Source: Nemophila menziesii
Lineage: Eukaryota; Streptophyta; Magnoliopsida; Boraginales; Hydrophyllaceae
NCBI GenBank assembly: GCA_029959085.1
Contig: JARWIR010000061.1
Span: 2,542,001 to 2,606,000 of the forward strand
Direction: 5' to 3'
Length of the DNA stretch: 64,000 bases
Shown: positions 46,851 through 60,516 of the stretch, in pieces
Numbering within the stretch: position 1 is the stretch's first letter
How the letters are laid out: each line of letters begins with the position of its first letter
The notes under the pieces: generated by a model
Databases searched by the model: none
What the model was told of the DNA's origin: nothing
What the model saw: the letters and a program-made list of their open reading frames with translations, nothing else
Position numbers and translations under genes: made by a program

Positions 46851-47279
46851 TATCTACGAGTTTTTTGACAACTATTCCGTTGATAAATCGACGTTAAGGC
46901 TCTTTAGTGATGAAAGTGTACTGAACTCAAGTTGCAACTCCACTTCACTTATAGAAGGATATCGCTTTGAGAAATCTTTTGCCTCTATCGATCAAGCAAG
47001 ATTTAGCAAAAATATATTGTTCTTAAAGGTCCAGAGGGGAACTCCTAGTTAAGTCCCTAACTTGTTCAGAATATATATACTTATAATTCATTACAATAAA
47101 TATAATCATAATATGTTAGATCATTTAAAAGATCTAGATCATAACAGTGGAATGCTTACAATGTAAAAGATTACCTCTTTTGATTGAACTTGTTAAATTT
47201 GAATAGTTTCAAGAATAAAGTTAAATTTGAATCACACGATAAGTTTTATGCTGTTGGAAGAAGACAATCTAAATTCAAT

Positions 47280-47445
47280 GAGTAATCATATATACAACCC
47301 AAAATCACATCATTGAAATAACACCAAGGCGTGCATTCGTTGGCCTATAAATTGTTAATTTATTTTCTTGATCTAATTAACAATTTATAACCAACCAATT
47401 CATGCCACTTGGATCGTATAATTTTGGGTGGTTATATCATTACTC
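47280..47445. mobile_element. Mutator-type MITE, copy B (166 bp)
   Basis: The same element as at 34,373-34,545 with one base changed in the left target copy (AAATTCAAT against AAATTCCAT on the right) and small deletions. Because both copies sit at the same place with related target duplications, insertion preceded the segmental duplication. Confidence 0.88.
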
Positions 47446-47467
47446 AAATTCCATAGGGGCTGGAAAG

Positions 47468-47475
47468 TATAAAAC
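47468..47475 (+). promoter_or_regulatory. Putative TATA box of TRB-like copy B
   Basis: TATAAAAC, 22 bases after the MITE and about 400 before the ATG, followed by the conserved CAGCCGCCTCTCTGT leader segment. Confidence 0.55.
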
Positions 47476-47872
47476 AGAAAAAAAAGGTTAAAGAAAAAAC
47501 TATTCAGCCGCCTCTCTGTTGTATGTACACACTCACTCTATGTGTTTTAGGCAACGCCCACAACAAATTTAGAGCTCCTCAAATCTTTGGTATAATAATC
47601 AACCCATAGCACACACTTTTGGATCATAGATAAAGTAAAATCGAGATGTATCAGTTGGGGATACATCCGATTTGTTATTTTATTTTTTCAATTTGCCTCC
47701 AAGACAATAAGAAAATGTATTAATTTAGTTTTAAAATTCAAGTTATTGTAGATCTAATTCTAATTAGATCTCAGTTTATTTTTATCTTTCTAACACGTAC
47801 ACTTTTTCAAAATGCAAATATTCATTCGTCTATACCAAAATTCTGCCATTTTTTCATTAACATAAGCTAAAA

Positions 47873-48965
47873 ATGGGTCCTCAGGAACAAATATGGACCG
47901 CAGCTGAAGAATATGCCCTAAAAACTTGTATAGCAAAGCATGGTTTAGGAAAATGGAGTACTATTCTCAAAGATCCAGAGTTTAATGCCGTTTCAGCATC
48001 CCGTTCAAATGTGGGTCTTAAAGTATATATGTCATTATAAATTATAAATTCTCATTCATAGTTCTAATAGGTTTTCTTTATACTTTACAGGACAAATGGA
48101 GAAACATCAATGTTATGGCTTCTGGTTTAGGTTCTTGTCAGAGAGGTAAAAACGCAATTAAAAGTCCTATGGAGTTCACAAGGAAATTGAAGACATTAGC
48201 ATTTCTCCAACAATAGAATATCCTAAGCCACTAAGAATTTCTTCACATAAGAAGCCAATTCCAAGGATAGATAATTGAATTTTTTTTTCCGCAATTTTAG
48301 ATCTAAAAAATTGAGTCTTATGTTTTTGTGTTCAGATTGGATAATTTCATACTCGAAACCTTATGCAATTTGAAAGAACTTCGTGGTGCTACTCGAGCTT
48401 CTATTGCACACTACATTGAGGTAATTTTTATTTATTTTAATTTTTTTTTACAGTTTTACGATTTTTGTTTACTTGTTATGTGAATAAAGTTGATTTGTGT
48501 TTGTGCAGGAGCGTTATATAACACCTCCAGATATTGAAAGGATCTTAGTAGCAAACTTGAAGGTTCTTTCTGACACTGGAATACTACAAAAGGTCCCTTT
48601 AGGTTATACACGCATATAAATTTACTTATATATATTAATTAGTTTATTTGATTTGACAGGTGAACCATCTATATTTGTTAACCCGAACATCAGTATTAAT
48701 GGGATCCTATCAAGGAAGAGATGATAAAAACAAGATAAAACTTTTTATTAAAAAGGAGATTGATGCTGAATTAGAGAAGATAAGGGGTATGAATGCAAAT
48801 GAAGCAACTATAGTAGCTGCACAAGCCGTTGCAGAAGCTGAAGTGGCAATTGCTGAAACTGAACAAGCTGCTAAAGAAGCTGAAGAAGCTGAAGCTAAGG
48901 CTGAAGCTGCTAATTGTTTTGTTCAAGCTACTATGAAGGCCTTTCAATTTAAAGGCGTTGCTTAA
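47873..48965 (+). pseudogene. TRB: TRB/SMH-like Myb-linker-histone gene, copy B (less damaged)
   Basis: Five exons match copy A: 47,873-48,022; 48,091-48,265; 48,336-48,420; 48,509-48,592; 48,660-48,965. The Myb reads GPQEQIWTAAEEYALK...SRSNVGLK and then DKWRNINVMAS, so the telobox Trp is intact and the exon 2 acceptor CAG is present. The H1-like part (LDNFILETLCNLKELRGATR, then ERYITPPDIERILVANLKVL) and the coiled coil (ELEKIRGMNANEA, Ala/Glu-rich) are in frame. Damage: one base missing in exon 2 (after MEFT) and a GA in place of GT at the exon 2 donor. Without these it would encode about 266 residues, near the usual size. Exon 1 has several changes at positions usually conserved (Ile for Lys before the first Myb Trp). 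Confidence 0.87.
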
Positions 48966-49339
48966 TCCATGGTAAAATTTACTTTTGCAGATCCTTGAAT
49001 ATATGTATGTATGTATATTCAGGGAATTGGAAATGATGTTGGTGCATCTATACTTATTATCATACTTATGTAAAAGAGAGGATTTAGGATTTTTAATATT
49101 TGGTGGTTATGTTACTTGTGAATGTTATGTTATGTTGTGTTGTTTTGGATGTTGAGCTTGAAGTATGATATTTTACCTTACATTTTAATTAGGATTTGAC
49201 TTTGATAATGTGTTTTTAAATATATCTGTGTTTTATAATAATTATTTATACATCACAATCGATTACATGGTTTTTAAACTCTTGAAAACAACACTTTTTA
49301 CCTATCGATGATAGCTAAACTTTCAAAAAAAATTATTCT

Positions 49340-50150
49340 TATGCTTGAAGCATAAAAGTGTTCAAAAGTTCCTCTCAGATTTATGGTAGCTATGTTTGTG
49401 ATACTGAAGCTCCTCCTTCAGATGGTTAATACCCCAAGCATCTGAAGCTCTTACATAACATACCTACTATACTTGCACCAAATTATACTAAAAAACCTCA
49501 TTAAAAAACCTTAACATGAATACCAAAATATGACAGCAATTCCACTCTCTATGCCTATAACATAACAACTTTGTCCCCCGTATGTAAATTAATCACCTCT
49601 AAATATTGTAGATTATCTTTCTTTATTACTCCCAATGTTGTATTTGAAATTGACTGTATTCCACAGTTTAAGCCTAACATCATCTTTGATCTTCTTATAA
49701 TCTCATCTTGAAATATATTGTAATTCTGAAAAATTCTCTTATTAATTGAATCCCATACATTATATAAGTAACTCATAACCACCAAAATATCTCAAAAGAA
49801 TTTGCATTTAAATTTATTTATGATCCACTAAAGCATATCATCCAATGTATTGTTCACAAGCATACAATCATTAAGATCACAACACTCCTTCAATTGATTT
49901 TGTAAAATAAATTTGAAAAAATAAATTATTTGTGGTTTCAATATCCGCTTCACAGTGATAACACGTATCATTCAGCTTGACTCCCCACATTAATAACCTA
50001 TATGTTGTGTTCAGCCTATTTTTCTACACTAACCAACAACAAAATTAGTGTTTAGGACGCTACGATCAGTTCTCTCTTGATATTCTAATCATAAAGTCTT
50101 CTTCACATAGTAATCATTGTTTGACACTTAAATTGTAAGCAGGTATGGCG
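49340..50150 (-). mobile_element. Non-LTR retrotransposon zf-RVT fragment, copy B
   Basis: Counterpart of 36,420-37,200. The longest open piece, 49,785-49,555 on the minus strand, reads VWDSINKRIFQNYN and IIRRSKMMLGLNCG. Upstream on the same strand the CYHC zinc pair is recognisable near 49,950. Non-functional. Confidence 0.7.
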
Positions 50151-53100
50151 AGTCAAATCATAATTGTATGTTACATATATATGGATATCGAAGATGTCCT
50201 AACATTTGTAAAAGTAAACATGAGGACATATATATAAGGGACCTATAGGAATATCTTTTCATATATATTTTACTATTAAAACTATTAAGCATCATGTACT
50301 TTAACCCTTGAGTATATATGGATATAATGACGAGTTCAATTACATATACATTGACATACCATGTATGCATATCAATCGCGACCCTATATCTTGTATATGA
50401 AATTAATTATTTATGACATGCATATGCAAGATAACATCAATAAGATATCAACATCTAGTATAGTTATATTAATTATCGTAAGCCTGCATAGGTGGGGTAT
50501 TATATTCACATTAAATAAAAATCATATAGATAAGTCGAAAAGATAGACTAGATAATCCTAAATAACACAAATGTAGTTTACTAGGTTGTAGACATGAAAG
50601 GATATTTTAGCCACGTTATCCTAGAAATATTCCATTAATGGCACTCGTTTACTAACTTCTAAATACGTTGAACATGTTTGTGATCATATAAGACGGAATT
50701 CCAAGTGTAAACCAGTGTTATGTCTTAAATTAAGAAAGGAAGATTTATAGTAAGTAAACATTTTTATGGTATATAGAATTTATGAATATTCTAGTAAAAT
50801 TAACGCTTTCCTAAGTTTATGGTAATACCTAATTTTTGTCTCATATTCTTTATAAACTGCCTTACATTTTAATATACTGCAATAACACGAAAATAACATC
50901 ATAAATAAACCTAAAGTGTTGTTGATAATAGGTAAAACACAATATTACTTGGATATATCATGAGTTCATGAAACTATTTATTGTACATATTCAAATATTG
51001 AACTCAAACAAAATAACTTTATGTCTATTTTACAATTATAAAATAAAATGAAAATTATATTAGACATTTTTTTCTATTTTTCTCTTGTCATGACTATTAT
51101 AACGATTTTAACTAAATTGTTGTATACTATACAAGTACTCTGTCTAAATATTACGGAAATATTATTTGTATCTTAGAAATACATTATTGATAGTCTAATA
51201 TATTTGTTGCAAATTTCTGGTATTAATTTACGGAACACTCAACCTTAAATTTAAAATTCCGTAATATTCAATATTATTATAGATAAATGATAAACATTGA
51301 TATAAAGTTATTGTATATGCTAAATATCATGACATATATTATCGAATAATTAGCATTAGAGAAGAACTATCAAAAGGTTTATGAGCATTAAAAGTTGAGA
51401 TACTAATTTTATATGAGGTATATTATTCGATATTCATTATTAAACAAAATATAATCAACCTAAACATAATAATCAATTAGTTTATTTTTAACATAAATTA
51501 GACTCACATAATCAAACATATTATATATTATCTAATTAATAATTACTCTTTGTAAACAAGAAAAAATCAATTCCAATAAAAATAAATATGTGGTAAAAAA
51601 TTATCATTCTCTTTGTATTGGTTTAGTGTTTAATGAATAACCCACCAGAAGATACAATAAATTATATATTTGAATATATTGAATTTGTTGTGGTGTCAAT
51701 GTCAAAGCATCTAGCGGTAACATGTTTTTTTTCTTGGATATCTCCTTTGTTGCACACTTTTGTAGATAATTATTTTTAGTATTTATTATTCACTTTTTAC
51801 TTATCACTAGTGGTAGTTTTCCTAAATGAGTCACACCTTAACTCATCCTGCATAATCTATACATATTTACCTAAAAATTGATATTTTGGTCGACATTGAT
51901 ACACCCCTTTCAGTGAACAGACTAATATGAATCATCATGCACATTTTTTCTAGCAAATGCATAAAATTTAGACCTACATGTGAATACTCAAAGTAAACTA
52001 AATATGTAAGCTAAAATATTCTACTTGGAGTTTATCCTATTTTAATCGATTATCCTAATCATAAATATCAAATGTACAAAGATTTATATCACTATAGATA
52101 TTATGTATTCTTTAGATCATTAAATATTGACTATATGTATGTAGAGATTTTAAACTTTCATATTTAATCACTATTTTAGAAATATATTTAGTTATTTACT
52201 AATATAAGAAGTATTTTCCTCTCTAATTATGTGTGAGAAAATAATATATAATAATATTCTAAAATCTAAAGGACGATATAAATTTATTTATATGTTAATA
52301 TAGTTCCATAAACTATTGAATAATATCTCATCAAGGTTTAGGTTATCCAATATTTATTTTAGAATAGAATGAAATAGTAAAATTGACGAGATCCAATCAA
52401 ATAATAATAGAACATATTGTGCATGCATATAAAGAAACCCTATTAAATTGCATAAATTAGATAAAAAAATATTTTAAATCCTTTATAATTGTCTACAAGG
52501 AAAATTATTTATCTTTGCTTTTGAATAATCATAACTATATATATTTTAAATTAACCATATAACTTTTGTATGATATTTTAATATTTTTAATCAATATATT
52601 TGTTTATAATTTTATTATATATTTTTATACGACCTATATTATAAAAAATATATAATAAAAATATTACAACAAACTTAAAACTCGAATCCTTGGCCAATCA
52701 AAACTACCTAATGTATTGTTTTTATTATTATATTAAGCATATTTTTTGTTGCTCCAAGGACTCATCATTTTATTTTATTGTACTTTGGTTCATATATAAA
52801 TAGTTTTATTCATAAACCCTAATGTTTTTGCATATTTTCACCATCTTGCTATATTTCTCTTCTTCACTTTTTCTCTTCAACTAAATTGCCGCTTTCAACT
52901 TCAAATATAATTTTTCCCTATTTATTTAAAAGAATTTAATTATATTGGTATATATATAATGTACCTATCACATATATTGGATAACAATTTGTTTAATTTA
53001 AATAAGAATGTTTATTTTTTAATATATACTATATAAATTTTTCTAAATAAATTTATATGTTTATATTTTAATAATTTTGTAATAATTGTATATATAATAC

Positions 53101-53895
53101 ATATTTATAATTTTTTCAAAATATTTTTATTATAATAAATTCATTGATATTTTAATGTATACTCCAAATAAGTGCAATATATTTAGTTTCAATTTTTATT
53201 CTTCTGCATGAGTCTTGCTCATCCCTATTATGTGCATTTTATTTATATATATATATACATACATCTTGCAGAGATAGTTGTAATACTTCATTTAGATGAA
53301 AAAGAAGAAACTTCTCGCTAGTTGCTCATGACATTTCAAATAGATAAATTTCAATAACACTTTATAATTTATTTATTTATGACATGAAACTAGGGGTGAG
53401 GTGTATATATTAGAAACATGTCATATGATTGTGTTTTTCTCCATTTCATGTAAATGTATATTTGACAATTTTCCATTTATACCAAATTTTATAAGGTACA
53501 TATATTAATAAGCATATTGTCCATGGGATAATATTTATATATATCATATGGATTCTTGTATTTTAAATGTGACCAGGTCTACAATGCCAAATAAAGGTTT
53601 GAATCACAGTGAATAGAAACATTACACAGTTCTTCAAATAAAAAATACCATGTACATTATATAAATGAAAAATACTATATTTATTATAGATGAAAATAGA
53701 ATAAAAACTATTTTTTTTACAACCAAATGGATATTATGTTTGAAACAAACTTTTGAATATAATAAAACTTTTCAAGAATCATTGTTTGATCTGAAACATC
53801 CTAATAGAAATAGATTGTTTAAATATTGATCTCAATGGAACCTCTGTTTTATATTTTGATGTGGCACCTCAACCAATTTGTAGGCGTGGTGGTAG
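50151..53895. other. Non-coding spacer of unit B
   Basis: AT-rich, matches 37,201-40,935, no gene seen. Two frames of about 60-70 codons at 50,158-50,546 match nothing known. Confidence 0.65.
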
Positions 53896-53979
53896 AGATG
53901 TTAGATGTGGACGGGGTAACTAACTTTAGAGTTTTGTGGTTTTTTAGATTAACATAAAGACGATGGTATCCAACAAGTG

Positions 53980-55916
53980 GTCGGTAAGGGTCCTACAACC
54001 TCACGCGGATGTAGGACATATAAGAGTGGGAAAAAAACAAATTATTGGCTAAGTAGAAGTTAGGGGAAACTCCAAACAAGGTGTAAAAAAGAAGAGAAAG
54101 GTACCACATATAGCATATAAGCAAAGCATGAATGTAAAAGGACCAATGTAATGAATCTTTTAGAGATATATTTGAACTTTATCTAATACTAATTTGATTA
54201 TCTTTTTTGTTTTGGTTTGAAACCCATCCTACCATATTGAATGAATATGTTTTTGATATATTTTCTAATCCAAACCTGTTGTTGACAAAAGCAGGCTGAT
54301 TATTGGATACAAGGGTATCAAGTGCCTTTTTAATTCTATTTGAGATGACCGTAGAGATAGTTTTGTATGAAACATTAGCACATAAGATAGGCCTGAATTG
54401 TCTCAAAATTGGTGGAGCTTGAACTTTCATAATCAACATAATATTGGTAGCATTTATTTATTTCAGGAGTATATTACATTCCAATGTATCCTTGATTTCT
54501 TTACAAAATTCTTCACCTAGTATATCCCAACATTGCTTATGAAATCAAGATGTTATTCCATTAGGTCAAGGACACTTTCTTTTATCTATGGAAAATAGTG
54601 CATCCTTTATCTCTTTGGTACTATCAAGTTGGTTCAGTGCATTAATATGTTCCTCACTCAGTGTATTATTCAGTAGCTTGCTTAAGGTGCTTATTGAACA
54701 TACCTCTTGATTTATATCTTCAGTTCCTATAAGATCAATATAAAATTTGAGAAATTCATCCTTGATTTGATCTGTTGTTTATAGAATGTTCCCCTCATCA
54801 TCCACAGAGTATTAACCTTATTACTCACTTGTCTAGATGTGATCAACTTATAGTAATATGCTAAAGAATAGTCCCTTTCCCTAACCCATGTTAATCTTAC
54901 TTTTGTTTCATACCTTCATGTTTCTTCGAACTCTTTCAATACTAGCTTCTCCTCAGCAATAATAAGCTCATTAGGTGTACAAGATATGATTCTAGTGTGC
55001 AACCTCTCAAGATTACTCCTTAGATCAGTTACATTTTGAGAACCCCTTTCAAAATATTTATTATTGAATAATTCCAGAGACTTCTTAACTACTCTTTACC
55101 TATCACATAGTCTTTACATACTAGATCCCTTAGTCTCAGTATGCCAAGATTTTCTTAACATATCTTAAAAATTCCTCATATTTTGTCCATATATTAAACG
55201 ATTTGAAGGAACAAGGTCGCCTTCTTTCTTGATCTCCAATTGTAACCTGTATATCACAATGATCAGAAGTTAAAGGTGCAACACACAAATCATTTGAATG
55301 TAGTTGATCAAACCAATTCACATAAATCGATAACTTGTCTATTATACTATCCCTAAGAAGAGTCCATGTGTAGAAATTACAATACATTTGATGCTTAAAT
55401 AACTCAGCTTGTTCCATACAATCTATAAACTGTTTTACATACTCATTTAGCTCATCACAATTCAGCCTATCCTCTATTTCCAAAATTTCATTATAGTCTC
55501 CAACACACGTTAATATCTCATCCTTATATATATTGCTCCATCTAAGTATATCCCCCAAATCACTATTCTCATTTTCTCATCATTACTAGCATATAAAGAT
55601 ATTAGTTTAATTTTAGTTTTTCTTGTAAGATCCATTACTTCCATCAAAATTTCTTGAGAAGTATCTTCTATAACTTGGACTTGAACCTCATTTTTTCCAT
55701 ATAATATCCATACTCTACCATTTGGGTCCCTATGATAGTTATGATCAATATCATAGCCCTTATAGAACTCAGTCACAATCCTTTTCATATTATGGATTTG
55801 AACTACTGTTTCAATAAAACACATGACTTGTACCTTATATTTGAACATAAAGTTGGAGACATCTAGTTGTATTAAATCATATTCATCCCCCTAACATTAC
55901 ATGACTCGATGATCAT
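53980..55916 (-). pseudogene. LINE ORF2 (endonuclease and partial RT), unit B
   Basis: From ATG 55,916 the first motif reads SCNVRG, with Cys for the usual Trp. Open pieces: 55,848-55,510 (CFIETVVQIHN), 55,558-55,136 (VGDYNEILEIEDRLNC, TSDHCDIQV, KSFNIWTKYEEF) and 54,439-54,179 (FRPILCANVSYKT, NNQPAFVNNR). RT ends after the RQGDP region near 53,985. No FADD box, so it is inactive. Confidence 0.82.
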
Positions 55917-56140
55917 AGATATGGGATTTATTTTGTTCCACTCCTTAAGCACTCTTCATAATTTTCAATACATCTTCTTCAAGTGCTAGAAAAAAGGCTG
56001 TTCAAGACTTCAAATGAATTTCTTTCTATGATAGGTGATATATATCTACACGTAGCCTCATCCCCCACCTTGACTCCTATTTACAAACTTCTATGACTAC
56101 TCATTACCCTTAGGTGTGTTTCATTTGTTTTTAACTTCTT

Positions 56141-57040
56141 TTAACTTTTCTTCTTCTTATATATGTTACTATGTGTCTGTGTATCTTTCTTTTCCTTAGG
56201 AACCCAAACCTTGACCTCCTTCTTACATACACTATGATCAAAGCTTTGACATCTAGGGAATTTGGTAGGCCTCCAATCATATTGAATTTCTACTTTATGA
56301 AGGTCCTCTTTTCCTATATCAATATCAACTTTGCTCTTTAACTTAGCATGAAGATCAACATCTAAATACACCCTGGCATAACCCAATCTACTTCGTGATT
56401 CAGTAATATAATATATTTTGTTTGGCCTGCCCACTCCACTAGCTATGTACTCTAACCCATCTTCTGTCCAGACATTCATGGGCATATTTTTTAGTTTCAC
56501 AAATAAAGGAACATTATTTAGATAAAATTTACCAAACTGCATACCCTCACTCCACTCCTACAAGAATAACAGTTTTCCTCCAATTTTCCATATTTGTTCT
56601 AGTTATTTATTACGGTAGTTCAGATTCTCAAAATTAAACACATACATCTTACCCATACCTTTGCTCCTTCATCAAGAATATTTTCTTTAATAGACCATAC
56701 CTTTTCACCTTCATCAAAAACGTAATATGGTGGTTTTATTATTGTTCTACCTAGATTGTCCACAAGATAATTATAATCGAGTTTCAAATTCGACATTATA
56801 TGTCCTTCAAAGTGATTTACCCATTGAGTTTTGTCCTTAGCACCTTGACTAACTTCAACTTCAATTTGCTCTGTAATTTTTTAAGGCTCACTAATAATCA
56901 GAAGGATTTGAGTACGAGTGATAATAATTGGAGTTGTAGGCTTCTTTTTTTCTCTTTGTTGAACATTTTTTATTCTGATTTGTTTCGGTGCATGTCGCAC
57001 ATGTTGGAACTTATTAGTAATTAAGTGTATTTAAGTGCAT
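56141..57040 (-). pseudogene. LINE ORF1, unit B
   Basis: ATG at 57,040 corresponds to that of unit A, but the N-terminal half is broken. The C-terminal half is open at 56,542-56,141 (MNVWTEDGLEYIASGVG, SRSRLGYARVYLDVDL, degenerate knuckle FPRCQSFDHSVC, Lys-rich end). Confidence 0.77.
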
Positions 57041-58900
57041 TTAAAACAAGGTATTAATATAATTCCTTTTCATGTTCTTATGGGAAAAAGTGGAAAAGAC
57101 ACTTTTTGTGAAGAAAATGTCACATATAGGTGCAGAGATAGAAAATGTATTAGAGAGAAGAGCTATCTTTTGTTTAATTATTATAAGGGATTCTATTATA
57201 AATATCCTCTATTATGGCAATAGAAAGATTCTCAGTCTTAATATTTATGTCTTTAAGTATGTATTTTTAACTCTACACTCCTAATTTTGTGTTACCTACC
57301 ATCTTATCATGTCATTCATTGACATCTTATCATGTCATTAAATCTAGTTACATTCATAGAAAATGGTATATCATAACAAGACGGAAGCAATGATTGTTCC
57401 TCTAACCTAGTTGCATTAATGGAAAATAATGATGAGGTATAATCTAATATAAGTCTTTCTTTATAGTTCAACAAGTATTTGATAATGATATTCAAGATGC
57501 GCTTGATTCTCTTTACAAAACATTTTTTGTTTCATTGAAGAAGATAAAAAGTATTCTAAACGAATTTGCACTTAAACCACTGATTTAGAAACAAAAATAT
57601 TGTGTTCACGCCAAAATCTCTAATTTTGAAACATTTTAACCACGTATCAATGGGTTCTTATATAAATTTGCACAGAACACCTAAGTACATGGACAATCGG
57701 CTTAACACTTAAAAGAAGAAAATCAACATTCTCTAGTTTATCTAAAACTCACAACATTTGTCAAATAATTCAAGAATGGTTGAATGAAGGTAAGGCAAAA
57801 ACTTAAACCCAAACCAAAGAAAGATGGAGAAAAAACCTGTTGAGAAGATACATTAGTTTTCTAGATTTCAATATCAGATGCATATTATAAACATACCCAG
57901 CCTACCGCTCCATGTTTGTTGGTTATCCCTTTTATTTTCAAATATGAACCAAAAGTGATTAGGTAATATCTCATCAATAGTGATAATTCCTTGAATGTTC
58001 CAATTTTCTCTAACTACCTGATAAAAAATATTCATAAAAATATTTATGTTAGTGATAAATTGGTCAAGGAACACCAAAATATCGATCTCATTTGCTTGAG
58101 AAACACCTTTAGTATCAATAGAGAGCTTCTCTAACTAGACAAGATTGAAACTATGAATGTTTGTTAGAGGTAAGTAATAGAGATAATGTGAATATTTCCT
58201 ATGACTTTGACTATATTTTCAATTAAAAAATATAACTTTAGTATATATTTATAAATAAGATGAATGAAGTTGTTCAGGTTCATCTCTAATCCAATCTGAG
58301 CGGGGGCAGTATGACATTCATGATTCGTTAAAAAATTCTAGAACAATGTACTTTAATACCGCGTAGTTAACATGATCTTCAGACATATATCATAGTCAAT
58401 ACTCTCAATTTTACTATATAGGTAGATATGACTGCAATTATAGGTTAGAATAGCAAGACAACTATAAGAAAACTAACCGTGTGTTGAACCTCATGTCCAC
58501 TGTTAGGCTTCCGATAATAAAGATCATTATAATATTTTTTTTTTGTATACAATCTCCATATTAAAGATACACTTCCAACGTGAATTTTAAATTTCCAAAT
58601 GGTTTACTTGATAAATATCCATGAGAGAAACCTAAATTTATAACCTAAGCATTAATTGATCCTATTTTTTAATTAGAAGTTTCATCAATAAAATTGTTTA
58701 TTTCCACAAACATTGCCTCATTAATTGATTTCCTGATATTTGTGAACATTTACATGATATCTTAAACCTTTTGAATTGTAATTACAGCTAATCTTCTTGT
58801 AGTTATCAATTCTACCATAATTAAAATTAAACCTAGTCGTTCAGTTCAACCATCTTTTGATACTTATTTTTTATTTAATTACCACATGCATTTCTATTAT
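57041..58900. other. Non-coding right part of unit B
   Basis: Matches 44,105-46,125. No gene seen; open frames at 57,035-57,284 and 57,874-58,077 are short and match nothing. Confidence 0.65.
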
Positions 58901-60165
58901 TTTTTTTATCATCAAATCAACTTTTTCATTAATAATCAACTTCAAGGTCATTACATGTGGTACTTACAAGCATTTAGCCCAACATGAGTTTTATACCTTG
59001 CAAGCCCACTAAAAACATTACCACCATTAAATCAAAATCGGCCCATTTCTAATGGACCTCTACTTTACTATTACAATCAATATAATAAAACCACTAAGAT
59101 AAAAAGTACATTACACAAAAAGTTAAAACACTAACTTCTCAGCTATTCTAATAACATTGATATTTCTTAAGCGCCTTTCTTTAATCTTCATTTTTGTCAT
59201 TTCACAGATGCGCCCAACAATTTGATCTTCATTCAAAAAGGCCCCTCCATGCTCAATTTCGTTTCTTTGCCACCATATAATATAAATATATGATGTAATT
59301 ACCAAACTAACAATCATTCTCAACTCTTTGCTCATTAAATCAAGTAACTTCTCATTCAGCTAACCAAAATCACTCGGCACCCATTTAATATTACAAATCT
59401 TTAACATTCTAATAATTATTCTTTTAGAGAAAGATCATAAAAATAAAATATGCAAATTATGTTCACTTACAACTTTACATAGGTTGCACAAAGAGTTAAT
59501 TTGACATCCCCATTCTAGCATTCTCTATTTCGTGCTTAACCTGTTTTGTATAGCTAACCACGAGATAAAAGAGCACCTAGGAATATTCGCTTAAGCCCAA
59601 ATGAAGTAACTCCAGTCAACTTTAGATGAATCTGTTTGACTAGTGACTTTGAACAAAGTTTTGTTAAACGAAAATCCATTTTTGTCTCTTTCACTCCATA
59701 ACTTCTTATCCTCTCTGTCCACAAGTTTATAATCCACCAAGTTTGGTAATATTTTACCAACACATGGAGGCAATCTCCACCTATCTTTTCCATAAAAGGT
59801 GTCAATTGTTTTATTACTATTCAGGTTGTTTTTTTCCAACTCTATCCCTAATATCTGCTGAATTTTCTGCCCATCTAACCATCTATCCCATATAAGGTAA
59901 GTGTTTCTTCAATTATATACTTTATGTGTAATAAATTCATACGCAATTTTCCTAATTTTCATTAGTTTCTTCCAAATCCACGTATAGCTTTGTTTCTCCT
60001 CCATACTCCAAATACACTTACCTTTTAATATATTGTATTTCACCCACATACTCCACATGTTATTTTCCTGAGAGTTCATTCTCCAGAATGTGAATAAAAG
60101 ACAAACCAAATTTATATTCTCTACACTTGGAATGCCCAAACATCCTAGAACTTCTTTTACTAATT
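58901..60165 (-). mobile_element. 5'-truncated L1-type LINE with zf-RVT tail
   Basis: The minus strand starts in a segment like GIPSVENINLVCLL (60,139) and continues through WSMEEKQSYTW, KIAYEFITHKV, DRWRLPPCVGKILPN near 59,780, FSFNKTLFKV, DWSYFIWA near 59,600, the zinc-binding tail, and YIIWWQRNEIEHGG near 59,260. It ends with GATTTGATGAT and eight A (58,901-58,908 as T on the plus strand). Several frame changes. It corresponds to the last third of ORF2 of the LINE at 1-4338, so it is an ordinary 5'-truncated insertion. Confidence 0.85.
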
Positions 60166-60354
60166 TATTTTCATAATTTCATATGTTTTTATTATGTTTA
60201 TAGATTTATTTCATAATATTTATATGTTAGTAAAATTTAAATTATTATATATTTTTTTTTTGTTGATTTTAACACTTTTCTTACTATGAATATTTGATAA
60301 GTATTCTTTTGTGATTTTCCTAAAAAACCAACTGTCTTATTTTTAAACTTTTGT

Positions 60355-60516
60355 TATCAGTTACTTGCTAAAATATTATATACCATTACTATGTTTATAT
60401 TTTATATATTTATATTTAAGTTTGGTAAACTATTAATTAAATAATTTGTGCACACAAATTACATAATTTTTAATTATTTAAATGATCAAAACTTGAGTTT
60501 TTGCAATATAATAAAA
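60355..60516 (+). repeat. Array-flanking direct repeat, right copy
   Basis: Pairs with 33,250-33,410. Non-coding. Confidence 0.8.

Larger units (their letters stand above)
53900..57040 (-). mobile_element. L1-type LINE in unit B, truncated inside reverse transcriptase
   Basis: Counterpart of the LINE at 40,940-44,104, with the same missing 3' end at the same place. The truncation therefore predates the duplication. It has its own additional stops and frameshifts. Confidence 0.85.
46851..58900 (+). repeat. Tandem duplication, unit B (about 12.05 kb)
   Basis: It aligns with 33,797-46,125 in the same order and orientation. It lacks the plus-strand LINE fragment and flanking repeat that precede unit A. 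It has about 80 extra bases near 52,035-52,125 and a shorter microsatellite. It ends exactly where the poly(A) of the minus-strand LINE at 58,901 begins. Confidence 0.93.
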
